Part shown: one piece after another, positions 1 to 14,300 of the stretch
How the letters are laid out: each line of letters opens with the position of its first letter
How positions within the stretch are numbered: the stretch's first letter is position 1
From: Atriophallophorus winterbourni
Taxonomy: Eukaryota; Platyhelminthes; Trematoda; Plagiorchiida; Microphallidae
Assembly (NCBI GenBank): GCA_013407085.1
Contig: JACCGJ010023302.1
Coordinates: forward strand, 31,215-95,214
DNA length: 64,000 bases
Direction: 5' to 3'
Translations under genes and position numbers: made by a program
Notes under the pieces: generated by a model
Database searches by the model: none
The model's input: only the letters and a program-made list of their open reading frames with translations
Told to the model about the DNA's origin: nothing

Positions 1-734
1 ACGTTTCATCTGCCTTAGATCGAATACCTATCGTGTCCACTTTAGGAGTATTTTGCAGCGTGGCTTTGGCTTCGTAACGTTTTGCGAACCAGGGAAGTTT
101 TGGGCAGACAGGCCTTTAACAGTAGCGTTTGTAAAGGTGACGTTTTGATGAATGAACGCTCTTGAAGACTCTCCGACACATCTGCAACAGCTTAACATCG
201 TGTTGAATGAGCTGCGAAGATTCAGCTTTTATCTTACTAGTATTACTGTCAGTGGTTTCCGATTTATCGAAATCTATATGAACAAACTGAAAATTCGGAG
301 CGCTGACCAGAGTCTATACCGATGCCTTCAACGTTTTTATGCCGAGCTCTAAGCACAGCATCCGATCATCCAGGTTGCTTTGCTGGACACTTGTTTGAGC
401 AGCTAAATATGCGTTTCGTTTAGCTCGACAGTTTTTGCACACGTAACATACACAAGGCGTTTTCATCATTCAGGATCGATGTCGCCTACGGGGAACAGTT
501 GCTACACGTGACAGATTTGACCTTACGACTTTCTTGCAGACGACGCATGTTCCGCGAACATCAGATCGTTTCATGTTAACGGGGCCAACCAAAAGTACAA
601 ATCAAAGCACAAAAATCGATACGGGTGGGGTTGGTTTATGTGGTGTTGTGTCGAGTTGACGGAAAGTGACTAGTTGTAGGAATATTCCTTAACCCGATTT
701 GGCCTCAAATTTGTCAGCCTCCAGTTGAGAATAT

Positions 735-1035
735 TGGCGTGAAATTGATTTTACGCTGAGTAGTTCTCCGAGTAGTTCCCGACAGTGTTAAAAACCGATG
801 GGTTGATCTAACAGCATAAAAACAAAAGCGATTCAAATAAACGAATGAACTGCAGAAAATCCACGGGTGACGCATACAAAGAACAACAAGTCGCAGATGG
901 ATAATTCTTGTATGAGTAGATCCGTCGTAGCCAACTTTGAGATAGATATCCACAAATCAAACGGATCGGATGAAAACTAGGAAAGTTATATCCAAAAATA
1001 TCGGAGCTCAAAATTAATCCAACTGCACGTCACGT
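735..1035. repeat. Dispersed repeat, copy 1
   Basis: Shares the order of several blocks with 14625-14830: CCGAGTAGTTCC, AGCGATTCAAATAAA/AGCGATCCAAACAAA, ATATCCAAAAAT and CGGATGAAA. Class unknown; no coding capacity seen. Confidence 0.55.
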
Positions 1036-1084
1036 TTTGAATTGACTTTGTGCTAAACGCGGTATTGATGTACCGATTAATCAT

Positions 1085-1200
1085 AACTGCTGTGCTAATT
1101 GACAAGATTTTCGCTAGCTGTCACCCGTTGACCTAAAATGACCAGACGCAACAGACTGACAAAAATAAACGCATTATACCTCCGCAATCGATTGGAATAT
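1085..1200. repeat. Short dispersed repeat shared with 17555-17660
   Basis: The block around CGTTGACCTAAAATGACCAG is repeated at 17581 as CGTTGACCTGAGATGACCCG with similar flanks. Class unknown. Confidence 0.45.
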
Positions 1201-1420
1201 TTTAGCGGTAAGGTCAAATCAGTGGTGGTGGGTTGACTGCTATTTAGTCATGTTCCCAGTCCTATCACCCTTGGTCTGACGGAGCTTCTGTGTCAGAAGT
1301 GAAACGTTACCGAAAACCTGCTTTAACCGATTGCACAAAAATTTCTTTGCAGTTGACGGCAAGCTACCTTAAGCAAGCGCAACTGCCGATAAAGTATAGT
1401 CCAGATAGAGAATAGTCCAA
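1200..1420 (+). mobile_element. PLE terminal (pLTR-like) remnant
   Basis: The stretch from GTTGACTGCTATTTAGTCATG through the ribozyme to ACCGATTGCACAAAAATTTC matches, with scattered differences, the reverse complement of about 3600-3790. Only the terminal sequence of the element is present here. Confidence 0.65.
1270..1314 (+). ncRNA. Hammerhead ribozyme, minimal stem III (PLE-type)
   Basis: Stem I strand CTTGGT (1270-1275), core CTGACGG (1276-1282; consensus CUGANGA, one change), stem II CTTCTG-TGT-CAGAAG (1285-1299), then GAAACGTT (1301-1308) and stem I partner ACCGAA (1309-1314). Stem III is only the ACGT palindrome, as in dimeric hammerheads of Penelope-like elements. Predicted cleavage is after T1308. 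Confidence 0.7.
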
Positions 1421-1742
1421 GAGTGAGAATGCAAAGATCAATACAAATGCTGATAGCTATCATTAGATTAATGGATTTTATTTTGATCCACTGCGTGTAT
1501 GCATCAGACAATTAATTATGTGACCATTTTAGTGCACACTTGATTCAAAGTAAATTGTTGTTAATTCCAGTTTTCTGAAGCTAATTTTACGGTCAAAATT
1601 TAATGATTACCAATGAACAGGCTGTGGAGTACAAGAGTACAAGGGATACCAGCAAGCAGGAACTTGCTTATTTAGTTTTCACTGATATAAGTAATCTAAA
1701 GCACCAATGGTTTAAAGCAGCAATAGTAAACTGTGAACGCAC

Positions 1743-2335
1743 TTTGAATTATACCAGGAAGCTGCTGTGGATCGAGATTTAAAACCAAGTGAGGAATTCT
1801 CATAAGCACGTTGCCGCTCTGTTTCCCCGGTATAGACTTTACGGAGCTTCCATCTTCTTCCACCTCTGTGAACGACGGGTAAACCAATGGATCTCCGTTT
1901 GTGACGTTGATTGGTGAAAGTGGTGGAGGTGCCGCAGCTGGCGTGATCGGTATGCCACGTGTCGAATCCCCGGCCAAATTCGATGTCTTGTTTGACCAAA
2001 ATTGGGAACGCCTATGAGACCTGGCAGTGCTACAACGAGATTCGTTTCTCCGGCGAGATAGTGTTGGACTGGTTCCCGCCGACTCGGAACCCACTAAAAC
2101 TGTAACCGGATTAATTCTCGTGCAATCTGCAATACAGTTGCACAAATTGCTGAATTCTGCATTGAATCGTTGAAATCTAAATGAAAAAATACCGGAAAAC
2201 AACTGGGGTAAGCTGTTTATAAAGCTATCGAATTCAGAATATCGTGAATATTCATACCGTCGAACAACTAGCCTGTTCGTTTCGGCATTCAATTTCTCTT
2301 GCTCTGTTAAACGACTCTTTGCACTGGTTTGGGCA
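1743..2335 (-). CDS. HYDIN: HYDIN exon 28 (borders approximate)
   Basis: An open frame of about 195 codons with SRLTEQEKLNAETNRLVVRR and YEYSRYSEFDSFINSLPQLF, resembling the family's KFxxYELTLKDVQ-type segment. A low-complexity Ser/Pro/Arg stretch follows, then PSFTEVEEDGSS. Several AG sites (2335, 2347) fit the phase of exon 27. The donor is either GTGCGT (exon end 1743) or GTATAA (1755). It could hide a further intron. Confidence 0.65.
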
Positions 2336-5300
2336 CTGGAAATTCCACTTGACCGGAGCTGCGTTGCGCGATTACTATCAAATGGTAATAAGTAATACAT
2401 TGCATTTCAATGCGAGTAAACAAAAGGTCAGTGATGAAAGATTAGACGTAGTCATAAAATGAAAATGAAATAATTTTGTAGTTATGCCTATGAAGAAACG
2501 ATCTAAAAGTATTAAAACTTCTCCAACACACCAAATGTTGACCGCTAATATACTGTGAAGATTTAGCTGGAATAATTTATAACAAAGTCTAACTAGTCTA
2601 ACGCTAGTTTCAAAAGGTCTAATTTCATTAACATTACCTCTCCACGGAAATTGAACGCCTTTCCGAAACAGGTTTTTGCACAGAACTCATTCCAGCACCA
2701 CGAGACAGAGAACGTGCGCTTGTCATTTTGCGTTTCCCACCGCTATTTCGTTTGTCGATATCCTCTTTGAGTTTACGCCTCCTGTAGAAGAAATGTCACT
2801 AACTCTGATCAATTCCTTGTTTGTAAATCTCGATTTTTTGTTGTGGGAATAAGCTTAATGTTAGAGTGTACATAATGGGATGATGAAACAATCAATCAGA
2901 GGAGATGAATGATAAAATAAAATTTCTTGTGAAGTAATAAACGTCTATTTTCACAGATTTAATGGTACGTGATTTTGGCAAAAAACAATAAAATTCCCAT
3001 AAATCTGAGTTTCAAATTTCATGGGAAATGGTAGAAAAATATTTTAAAAATATTGGTGCGAAAAGTGTCTCAATGCAAACTATCGTCTGTGAACGTGGGT
3101 AACTTTAAAACACTGTGAGCTTTATCAATTATTAGGTCCGGTACAGATTTACACGATATCATCGTTTCCAACTAATGTGCAAATACCAGTCAACTGGTGT
3201 TGGAACCAGTTTGATCAATAATCACACACGTGACTACACTCATACTCAGATGCCCGAAACGGAGTGCACTCGTAAACCGACGTTCTTATTGGTGCAAATT
3301 TATGCGTAGCTTTGACCCCATGTTGTCGAAATTCATGGTTCATGTTCGGACGTGCTTACTGTTTAAGAATTCGCAAGAACTAAGGTGCTAGTAGAGAGTG
3401 TCCGAGAGATTCCGACATGGACTGAGTTCTGAGAGAGTTCAGACAAGAGTATGTTATTTGGAAATTGAGCGTATGATTGTGCGTCGAGAAATTTAAGTCA
3501 AGTCTAATCAATCGTTGCTCATGGGATAATTTCCACAAGCTGATCAACATTTTGGTCGCTACATTATAAATCCTCCTCTGTAGCGCAACGTCTCTTTCCA
3601 ACAACGGTATCCGAGTTTTGGAATGCAAAGAAATGTGAGTGCAATCGGTTAGAGCAGTTTTTGGGTAACGTTTCACTTCTGACACAGAAGCTTCGTCGGA
3701 CCAAGGATGATAGTCAGGACAGGGAACATGATTTAGTAGCAGTCAGGTATAAGAGTATAATTTGCAGAGTTGACTACTGGCTGTATGCATGTATTGGGTC
3801 TCGTTCCGTTACTGCGGAGTTAAAAATCGAATCAACGTTTGATGATTGCTTCTGCTTCAATTTCGTGTAACGTGATTAACGTGTTTGCACAAGTGAAGGA
3901 TTTCAATCATCTTGTAGATTTTACACTCGTGAGTATTGAGGGTGGTTGCTTATGTCTGAAAGAACGGGGAATGTTGAAATCGTTTATCACTATTAACTGA
4001 ATCGCACTGAACTATTGTAGGTAGCATAGAATTGCTATTTGTCTTTCGTTGTAGACCTTAAATGATGTGAGTTAGCGGTAAACTACTCTGATGACGATGT
4101 GGTGTAGGCAACATGGAAGTTTAACGTCTATGTTCATTCATTTTAAACTAGACGATCATTATTCATACTGATCCTCGTGTTCCAACCGTGACACTCGCTT
4201 TTCGTGCTCTATTCTTATTCTGATCGACTAACAACCAATAGTTGTGTATCAATTATGCCACGGCCAACTTCTCCTATCCAAACAAGTGATCCCGAAAGGC
4301 ATGCGTATTTCAAATCCTCTACCATGCAACAGCCAGAAAACTGACTTGAGTGGATCCAACCCCTATCTATAAACCTTTCGGGAACAAGACTTAAGGTCAT
4401 TGATTGGGTGTGCCGATGAAATTCGTCCGAACATGGCGGGGTACTTCCTACAAGGGAGTAACATTCAGTTCTTCTGCCATTCTAATTGCATTTAAAATAG
4501 CTCATGAATACCCGTTTTCAGCTGACAGTGCTCATTAAAATTACATAAGCATAGCAGATAGAACTGTCAAAGCGACTGGCGGTTTAGTTTGTTTGAGGAT
4601 CTGGCATATTTTCCACGAACACAAGAAATAAAGGACGAGTTCTACCATACCTACAGCATGAAAAGTCAGTATAATAGGGCTAGCCGACATTTCATAACAA
4701 ACGTAACGCATAGAGCAGACCGCTAAATCTTGGTGGAAATATCGGATTTCAGGTGATCGAAAATACAAGTGAGAGAGATGGTTATCACTTTGTGATGATC
4801 ACTATCCGATACATCAAGCGCGAGTAAATTAATTTTTCCAACCCTTCTTAGTCTACCTGGACAGTACTCGACTATATTGCAGTCGGATAGAGGTAGGCGA
4901 AGTAATCTCGAAAATTGGAATTGTTAATGAAGTATTTTGATAATGCTGTGACTAAAGCGATCCAAACTGGAAACAAATATTTCATATTTGACTTTAATTG
5001 CGTCCTCATTTCAAGATTATTTAACGCCTGTCCAATCAAGCTGGATTCTTATCAGTCATTACATACGCAATCTACATGCAACTACAACTTTAAAAACCGT
5101 AGTGTCTCTTGTCAATTGGCCATGTCATATCGATTGTTTTATGTTTTGAAGATCGACAGATTCTTACACGCTGGAATAAAAGAAGCATGAGGCCTGACCA
5201 AGATTCTTGGCGGAAATAACAACCGTCTATAATGAGAGGAGTATCGCTCAGTGTCATTACCGATTATTAAGTGCTTTTACTTTAAACAACAAGCGTTGAG

Positions 5301-8300
5301 TAAAGGCCTTTGTAAATCATGGTACTCGGTCATCAAATCATATTGAATTAAACCTATGGTTCCAGCAATTCGGTATGCAATTCACTCAACAATCTTTAGA
5401 AAACACCACCGACAAACTCTTTACTTTCTTAAAATGTTCATTATGGTTTGGATCGCCGAATATTGAAATTAGCAAGTTAATATCAGATCTAAAGGGGTGA
5501 ATAATCGCTGGACCAGAATGGCGAAGTAATCGTTACAGACTTAAACGAAGTGTACTCAAATTTTGGGTGGACGTGAAGGTAAATTTAATATGCGAAAAAT
5601 CCTTGATTTACACAGTTCACAATAAAAGAGTGCGAGACAACTGTCATAACTTATGCGTCTCGTATGCCGATTTGCATACCTGGCTATTTCTGCAGCTTTC
5701 CTTTTCTCTTGCTCCTCTTTTTCGAGTTGCATTTTTCTTTCAACTTGCAATTTGCGTTTTTCTTTCCGAATACTGAGTCGAATATTCTCAATGTTGGAAC
5801 GCTCTTCGTTTGTCATCAAATCGTATTCCGATTCACTGAGTTCTTCCGCCTTCTTTTTCAGCATCGATTCGGCTAATTCTCTCGAGGAAATTTCTTCCCA
5901 GAGAGCCTCATCTAGCATTGTTTGGATTTCATTGGTTTGTACATTCGTAGTAACAACAAAAAGATGTGCGAAGTGACTCAAAGCCTCGATTAAAGCAACA
6001 ACACCAGTTTCTTCTTTTTCAACAAACGAGCAATCAGTGCCATTGAAGATCACCGCAACACGGCAGTCATCCTTTTCTATTCTTTCTTGAAACAATTTTA
6101 TTAGTAATTCTTTTGGCAGTGGTGTAGTATACATCATAGGTTGAATATTAGGTTCATCTTCGGCCTCTGTGGTTTGCGAATCGAGGTCTATCTTTAAAGA
6201 ACTTGGATGTCTCTCTGCTAATCCCGTCAAACTTATACGTCTCCGTGCGAATGCGCCAGTTGTGAACTCAGTGTTGATCACCTGAAATTAAGTATCAAAA
6301 TTGTTATTGCGATCGTTCTATAATCAATCAGTGAGCGTTTACTCGCATAGCATTCTCGATCTTGATCTAGTCATGAGGAACACAAAATATAACAACCCAA
6401 AATTAGATTTATCGCATAAATTTATGTAGATTCAATCCGTGTTCTCTTCAAGTGAGCAACTAATAATAAAGTTTGGATTAGTGGGGAAAGTATGCAATCA
6501 TGATAAGCTTAAAATTGTTCAGCAATCTACCCGTTTCGTCGTGGATCAAATATGATCCCACGCTTTCTATTCAGTGGCGGCAAGTAGCGCAAACGTAAAG
6601 TGGTCTTGTATGCGAAGTCGAACGGAGATATATTATCTAATTATTGGACACCACGAACCAATCGCCATTTAACACATATTCCATGCTAGACTGTCCTCAA
6701 ACCCAAAGGTAGATTATGGAATCCACTTTGACGTGACTGCAAATTCTAAATTTGGAAGGGATAGTTTTTGAATTTTGGATAATTAATTTTAAAGAACTTC
6801 TACAGTTAAACTATTTTAATTCATTAAGGCACCATTACTACTCTGTAAAATTAAACTTGCCTTTTCTAAAGGACTCCAGCCAAAACAAAAGCGTGATCCC
6901 ATTCTAATTTTCGATGTAATGGATAAAACTGAACAATGTATTACAACCTAAATTATAGCAAACACTCTTCACCAAATTTCGGTCACAAAAAAATGCACAC
7001 AGCTTTCATATGAAAAAGTGAGCCCAGTTGATGCTTACTACTCAACCGTAAATGTTTCAAGTGAGTGCCCGAATTTTCAGCTATCGCCTCCCATATCGCG
7101 TACTCTTTCTTTCTGTTTGCCATGCTCAGCTGATATAAATTATACGGTTGCAGGAATCAAATTGACGACCTTCGAGCGTTTAATTTAATGAGAGCGCCGG
7201 CAAGTTAATCTAACGTTTGTCGATGTGACAAAGGAATTTGAAATTAGATTAGATTTGACATGGCGCCTGCTTCAATCAACCATCTAAACATCATAACAAC
7301 AATTCATAATGATTTCGGATGACTGATAGCCATTTTGGACATTTAGCTATCATAAGAGGTGTGAAGTGTACTACAGACGTGTGCTAATCAAAAAGCTGTC
7401 TGATGACACATTGAACACCAACAATCGGCACCACACAAGAGCAGGGTGCATCGAAACGACCCACGACGACAATACAGGATCTGTAATAATTCGGGTTATC
7501 AAAGTATTGCTTGAGTTAAAGCATGCTCAAAAACTTGTGGATATGGACAGTCAGACGCTCGCCTACTATATGAAATTCGTTCAGGTCGGTCAACGAAGCC
7601 AAACGTGATGGGTGCTTGACCTGAACCGGTTGGCATGAAACCCATTGGCAAATCAGTTCAAAGTGACAAGCGGTACAGGCATGTTATGGATAGAGTTGTG
7701 GTAGCGGATTTGCCTGTTAAGTCGCGTGCTGTATTCTTTGTCATTTGAGCTCTAAACGCGTTTGATTAATGCCATCTTGTGGGATTTGTGGGTGAACGTA
7801 ATTAGGATAGGATAGTTTGACTTCAGGAATTATTCGGGCCAATGTGCGTGCGACACTCTATAAGTACAAACAACGTGAGGGCCGTTAGGACAGGATAGAC
7901 CGTTCGGGTTCGATTGAACCGGTGCGATTCATTCTTATTCCTCCACCATCCTTATAATACGATATAAGTGACGGGTGAGATTCTCGGGACTTGAAGGTAT
8001 GTATTAGTGGCAGGAATTATACAGAAAACATCTAACTGAGTTGCTTAATCTCTTGGAATTCGGAATTTATGGATTTAGATGTCCAAATTCGAAATTGCAA
8101 AGTAAAAAGATGATATTAAAACAAAACATAATAAAACACACAGAATTCACCTCATTAGGACCGGCGTGCTCCTCTAGCACTGTGCTTTCTGCAAGTAGAG
8201 GTTGCTTTCCTGCAGTAGATGCGGTAGTTCCTCTGCGAGTATTTCTTTTATACGTTGGGATTTCATCTCGCGCCACACTTGACGCTCTCGGCCCTGGTGT

Positions 8301-11300
8301 AGAGTAATAGTGGTTAGGGTGTGAAGTAATATTCAAAGACATCAAACCAACAAGGGAAATCTATGGAAGATGTCGTTATTATTATTTTCTGTAAGCTTAA
8401 GTGAGCAATAAAGTGAAAATTCTACTGTTACGTTTCGAGACAAAGTAGGTTTATGCAAGTCTGATAGATCACTGCAATGTAAATGGTAAAGTGTACACAG
8501 AATATAAATGCGACCATGTACAACAATTGTTTGAAAAAACCATGAATGTAATAAACTTATACGAAACGCAGTGCAATGATGATTCATGTCCGAACTGTAT
8601 ACCGAGAAAAGCCAAGATGTGGTGGTGGTTTTAACGTAATTATGTAATTTATGAGTGATTAAATATGCATTATTCGTACCTCTTTTTCCTTGCTCCAACA
8701 GGAATTGCCTCCCAGCCTCAATACAAATATCTCGTGCTCGCACAGCGGCAACCGTTTCACTCGTGGCTAACGCCTGTAAAATTATCTGATCCATTTCTAA
8801 TACGGTTGCATGGTAGTGTTTTGCCAGGTTCTCGACGGTCGCTGAACCGAAAAAATGTTGATTATGGCAAGGTACATGATATTGCAAAAGTTCAACAATG
8901 TTTGTGCTACATAAAGTTATCTAGTTGAAATGTCACATCGCACGAAGTTAAGCAATGTGTTAAAAGAGTCTAAAAAGAATGAAGAATCACGATTTTATGG
9001 TAAAAAAAGCAATTGGATAACAGCTATAAAAATACAGAGGTTGCAATCAAAATTCAATTAAGGTGTATGGTTTTTGCGGGTTCAGATGGGGTCAATATAC
9101 AGAGCCCATAGTTGAGTGCTCTTTGATATAGGCATTCAGTTTCGATTTGAAATCACGGATCGTGGTAGCGTTCACAATATCTTGTGAATTCCGCAGAAAG
9201 CAAATACGCTCAGAGAAGAAATGACGTCTGCAATCGAGTCTGGAGTGCGGCATAACGAGACAATTTGAATGATCCCATGTATTCATAAGGGTACTGACTT
9301 TTATCAAATCGTGGAGTGGGTGATTTTTCATCCGCAGTATTTTATATGTTAGGATCATGTCGCTGCTCACTCTCCATTTGTGTAAAATCCGTCAGCCTCA
9401 GCATGGCCATGTTATGGGATGTCATGTAGCCCATCAACTAGCTTCGTCGCTCGGTGGTCAATTTTACCCAGCAATTCAATATCTTTACGCAGACACGGTG
9501 CCTAAACTGGGGTCATGTACTCCATTGTCGGATAGATGTAATTATTTATAATGCGGAAAAGCGCTTTAGTAGAGAACCGCCCAAATATTCGCCTCCGCAT
9601 TCCCAAGATACAGGTTGCCCTGTTGAAGACTTTCTGTCAATGACTATTCGGTTTCAGGTTATTAGTAATACAGAAATCGAGATCGTTCTCCTTACTAGTC
9701 CAAGTCAAGTTTTCATGACCAAGATTATATGAATGCTCGTATTGCCCACACAGTTGTAACATTTTACATTTACGTATGTTGAAACGAGTAATACAGCGAA
9801 TCCCAATAGTCTTGCAGCATCGAACGATCTTCAGTGGATCGGATTTGCTTCCATATTTCTATGTCATCAGAGAAAGAACCATCTTGCATCGTACTAATTG
9901 CGCAAAATCATTTATGTATAACAAGAAAAGGATAGGTCCGAGCACTGAACCTTGAAGGACGCCGCTGGTGACATTGATGGTTTTTGATAGAACGCCGTCA
10001 ATGCGGACTGGCACATGCCGATCGGTTAAATAACCGTTATCCACGGTAATAAGTTTCCTGTTATCACATATTGCACTAGTTTTACAGAAGCAGGCCGTGG
10101 TTGACCTTATCAAATGCCTTTGATACATCGATATAGCAGGCCAAGAGACGTTGTCCAATCGTCAGAGTGATGAATAAATTTGACAGACAAGATCTATTTC
10201 GGAGAAAGCCATGTTGCACTGCTGATAAAAGTCCTTTAGTTTCAAGGTACGCTCCATAATTTTCGACACGTAGGGGAGCAGCGTAACAGGTCTGTTATTT
10301 GCTACACCCGAAAGACAGCCACCCTTGTTTGCCATGCTGAGTTTGATAAACCATGATGCATTAATTGCTGTTTCGGGCAGAGCATTTGAATTAAAATCTC
10401 GCAAGAGCATCCGCTCTCTCTTGACCTGTAACAGTCATTCATTGTTCTGTCGTGAGCGGAAAAACCCCTGGTCAGAAATGTTGGATCTGGTCTGACTCTG
10501 TTAACTTTATTGCGTAATCCTATTTGATTCAAAGACATCTAATATTTTCTTTGTGGCAAGACGACGTTTTTAAATAGGCAGAAGGTATTTGTCAACCATC
10601 TTTAATAATCATGAATACATAAACACAAATATCAAGCCACATATTGAGAAATAGTGTTGCAAATTTTTGCTTTTCAGAGTCCATATTATTCAAGGTTGAC
10701 AAAACATATGCTTAAAGAAAACTTGTGATTACGCATCGTCTATACCAATGCCATAAAAATATAATAATGAATAGAATGACTTGAGCGCGCGTTCCAGGAG
10801 TAGTTGACCTTTTTATAAAGTCACCTCGCCGAGTTTTCGGAAGTGTGCAGTAGGAGATCAAAATTAATGGAAAAAGTTCCAAACGAATAGCGGCAAACAG
10901 CGGTGCAGTATTTTGATCAAAACAACATATCCTCCCATCGACGCATATCTGTACAAATCCGTACAAGTTGTTTATGGACACCATATAATTTATTTGCGTA
11001 ATGTTGGTGAAAGTTGATAAACGTGTGTTGTGAAAGAAATTAGTTTATCTACTTTGCTTTACTTAAGTTCACTAGAAGTTAGACGTAATCCCAATCGTAT
11101 CACGCGATGCCAAAACTGACCATAGACATTTCAACTCAACTGCAAAACCAAATTTATCGATATGAATGTCCTCGCTTCTTCTTTTCCTTTTGCGTCTGTT
11201 TTATATCTGACGATATACAAGTGAAGCAAGCCTCCATAGGTTCAAATCAAATTTCTGTACATATCTCCACACATTCTCAGTGTTTTTCTGTTGACTGCAT

Positions 11301-14300
11301 TTGTTATCTAACATCTTGAATGATCAATGTTTCTCACAAAATTGTATACTGTAAATCTGTGGTGATTTTTCAACTATTGATATTCTCTATCAAATCTTAA
11401 TAATTTAACATTGAATCTAGATTTCGTTTTACTTTTATCTAATCAGCGGCAATATTGAGATTATAAGCTATATTAAACTTATGCAGCTATTTCGTTAAGA
11501 GGTGTTTCTGTGAATAATGCTACGTTTAGCTTGACGTATTGTGGACAGAAGATATCACAAAGTTATAATAATATGTAAGAATAGATAGTTGCACCACACA
11601 TCTAATTTGAGCGAAGTCAAATTTGTTAATTGATTGGTAACGGGAAAATTGTTAGTGGGTTGAACTCACGGCCACGGATCGCTTTCATCGGGCCATTCAC
11701 AATCAAGGCAATGCCTTTACGAGTACTATATTGAATGGGGTCTTCTGTGAAATCTAATCCGAGGTGCTTGGAGATAGCCTTGGTAATTGGTTGGATATCT
11801 GGTAACAGTGAAGTAGCGCGTTGAGTTAACGTCCGTTCACGCTTTAATTGTGGTGTGCACAAAATATCATCAAGGATGTTTGTGTAATTTGTGAGCGTTT
11901 TACTGGCAGAATCACCACTGGATTGACGGCTTGATGGCGCCTCGGACGAAGTCTCTTCAATCGATTCCATTCCACCTTTCTAAACAAAACAGGGAAATAT
12001 CTCAGCTGACATTGCTTATATCGCATGAACTACCTGCAAATATATCTGGGATACAAACTGTATTTCAGATCAGTATTTCTCAACCACTAGCATGATGAAT
12101 AAATGCAATTGGTTATAATTTCAAATAATATTATGTTTACTTCGGTAAGACAGGAAGCGGAAAAGGACTAAGAAAGTCACGCGGTATAAGAATGACAGAA
12201 ATCTGAAATGAAAACAGAATTTATAGCCCGAGATTGGGTGATAAACACGTGCGTGGGCAGAGTAATAGGCCAGATCGGTGCATTCGCGATGAGTGCTAAT
12301 CCCGGATGGTATGGGGAATGGCACCCTTCGGCACATCACAAAAGCAGAAAGTGCTGAAACGACCGACGGGTTTCAGAAGGTTTGTATGGGGAACGTCATG
12401 AGTGAAAATATCCTCGTAATCATAAGGAAATGGACAACGTCAGTCGATATCGAGCGATATGTCATTTGTTAAGGTCGGGCAAACAAACTCAGCATGGCGA
12501 GGGGTGAACTGAGTCGGTTGGAATGTAATCGACGGACAAAGCAGATTTAAGTGACAACTGGGATAGACATGTTTCGTTTAGTTTTGTGTTACGCGAATTT
12601 CCTCCAAAGGGTAGGCGTGCAAACAAGTTGAGTTTGTGAGCCACTGTTGGATAAGGTTGGAACAACCAACCTGTTCAAGCACATGTGCCCATACACATGT
12701 AGATAGGGTGAAACCCATAACCAAGAACAACAATGCTTATTTGCATGGCGTGTGTGATGGAAATGCATGCAAATGAGCATGTTTGAACTAAGCGTGCGAA
12801 GTAAACGCGTTCAGTCATTTGGCCCTCTCGTATGTTGTGGGTTTTGTGTGTGAACGCATTTTGTGTTTGAATGGTTGGCCTTAGGGATGAATTGAGACAA
12901 TCATCAATCGGATGTGGAAAGCGGGGTTTTATGTGGCGTAGTTGATGTTGCATCGAGTCTCATCAAAGCCTATGCAAACAGCGTAATGGGTGTTAGGACA
13001 TAGAACGCGTTTTGTCTCGATCGTCCTAACGTATTCACGCCCACCCTTTACAATATGTTATGACAAACAAAAGAAAGCAGTTTCAATGGTGTACACAAGA
13101 GTACCAAGAGTGTTTGGCCGGATCAAATGAAATTTATCAACAATTTGTCATAAAAGGCAAAAGCTATGTTCAGACACAAAATGTTTGGAGTGTATGATAT
13201 CAGGGATAGGCTCGAAACCAAGTAACCCAATCAAATACTAGAATGAAAGATCCAACACAAGTGATGAGAGGCGTAGGTACGGATTACTGAAGCTTTTATG
13301 GAGGTTCTCTACCAGACATCCCACTAACAGAACAATTCCTTCACCAGTCCGCCATCTAAGATTGAAAATAGAAGCCGTGAAGGTTTTATAAAGTTGAGAT
13401 GATGAAGGCCTATTAGTCTTCCTATCTCAAGAATTTCTGAACAGGATTGAAGATTAGTAAAAAATGTACACTACAATCGGGAATTTATTGTGACCCAAAG
13501 AATTGAGCTTCACAATATCCATTAATCATTAAATTTTCGCTTATGGAAGAGGAATAATTCGTAATATACGTCAATAATTCCATGCAACGCCACATATATT
13601 CGCGTTTAATACTGAAAATAAATTAATTCACAGGTGCAGTGAAGTCGTCTGGCAAACAATATGGGTTCAAATTCTGAAATTGTATGTCGTGAGTCAAGAT
13701 GTTGGAATAAATGTTCCAGTGGTTGGTTTGGAGTATGTATTATTTCGTATACAAGTAATAAATCACTCTGAGTGCGACAGCTAGAAATTCGCTTGAAATA
13801 TTATGCGTTGTGATATGCAAAACCAATGAATATAAATATGCCAATAATGTCTAGATCGGCACGATCATGCATTGAGGAAGGGACGCCGCCTAGCACTCCA
13901 TTTAACGTAGTAATTTGAATATGGCATCCATAGATCTAATCATAAATTCGATTGGTCATATTCTCTACATAATTGTAAAAATAATGTGAATTAGTTTCAC
14001 AATCAGCTCTGCTCCGCCAGATCAGAACACTGTTTTTGAGCTACCAAATAATATATATAATGGTTTCCTATTTACCGTAAGCTTTATGGAACAGGTCTAA
14101 CTCCTGAGTTGTAAATAGGGCCTCTAGTTGTGCATTCAATTTTTGAATGATGTACTCTGAGATCGACATGCGATTACCCATGACGCTATGTTGAATACTT
14201 GTTGAAGCTGGCGAACGGTATTTTCTTTTCATTAGAATAGTGGTACGAAGTGGCCTACGCCAGTGATATTTTCATTAATCGTTTTCAAGTGAATGCTTTG

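Larger units (their letters stand above)
2782..5679 (-). other. HYDIN intron 26
   Basis: 2.9 kb between exons 26 and 27. Contains a PLE 5' end with a ribozyme (3380-3840) and a PLE N-terminal coding scrap (5250-5502). Nothing recognised in 2800-3380 or 3850-5240. Confidence 0.8.

Noticed and set aside
152..352. Plus-strand 66-codon frame near the left edge
   Set aside because: Ordinary composition for chance, no recognisable domain; the region should be HYDIN intron.
5653..5976. Plus-strand open frame of 107 codons with a hydrophobic, Ser/Phe/Cys-rich product
   Set aside because: It is the antisense shadow of HYDIN exon 26; the Ser/Phe richness comes from Glu/Lys codons read backwards.
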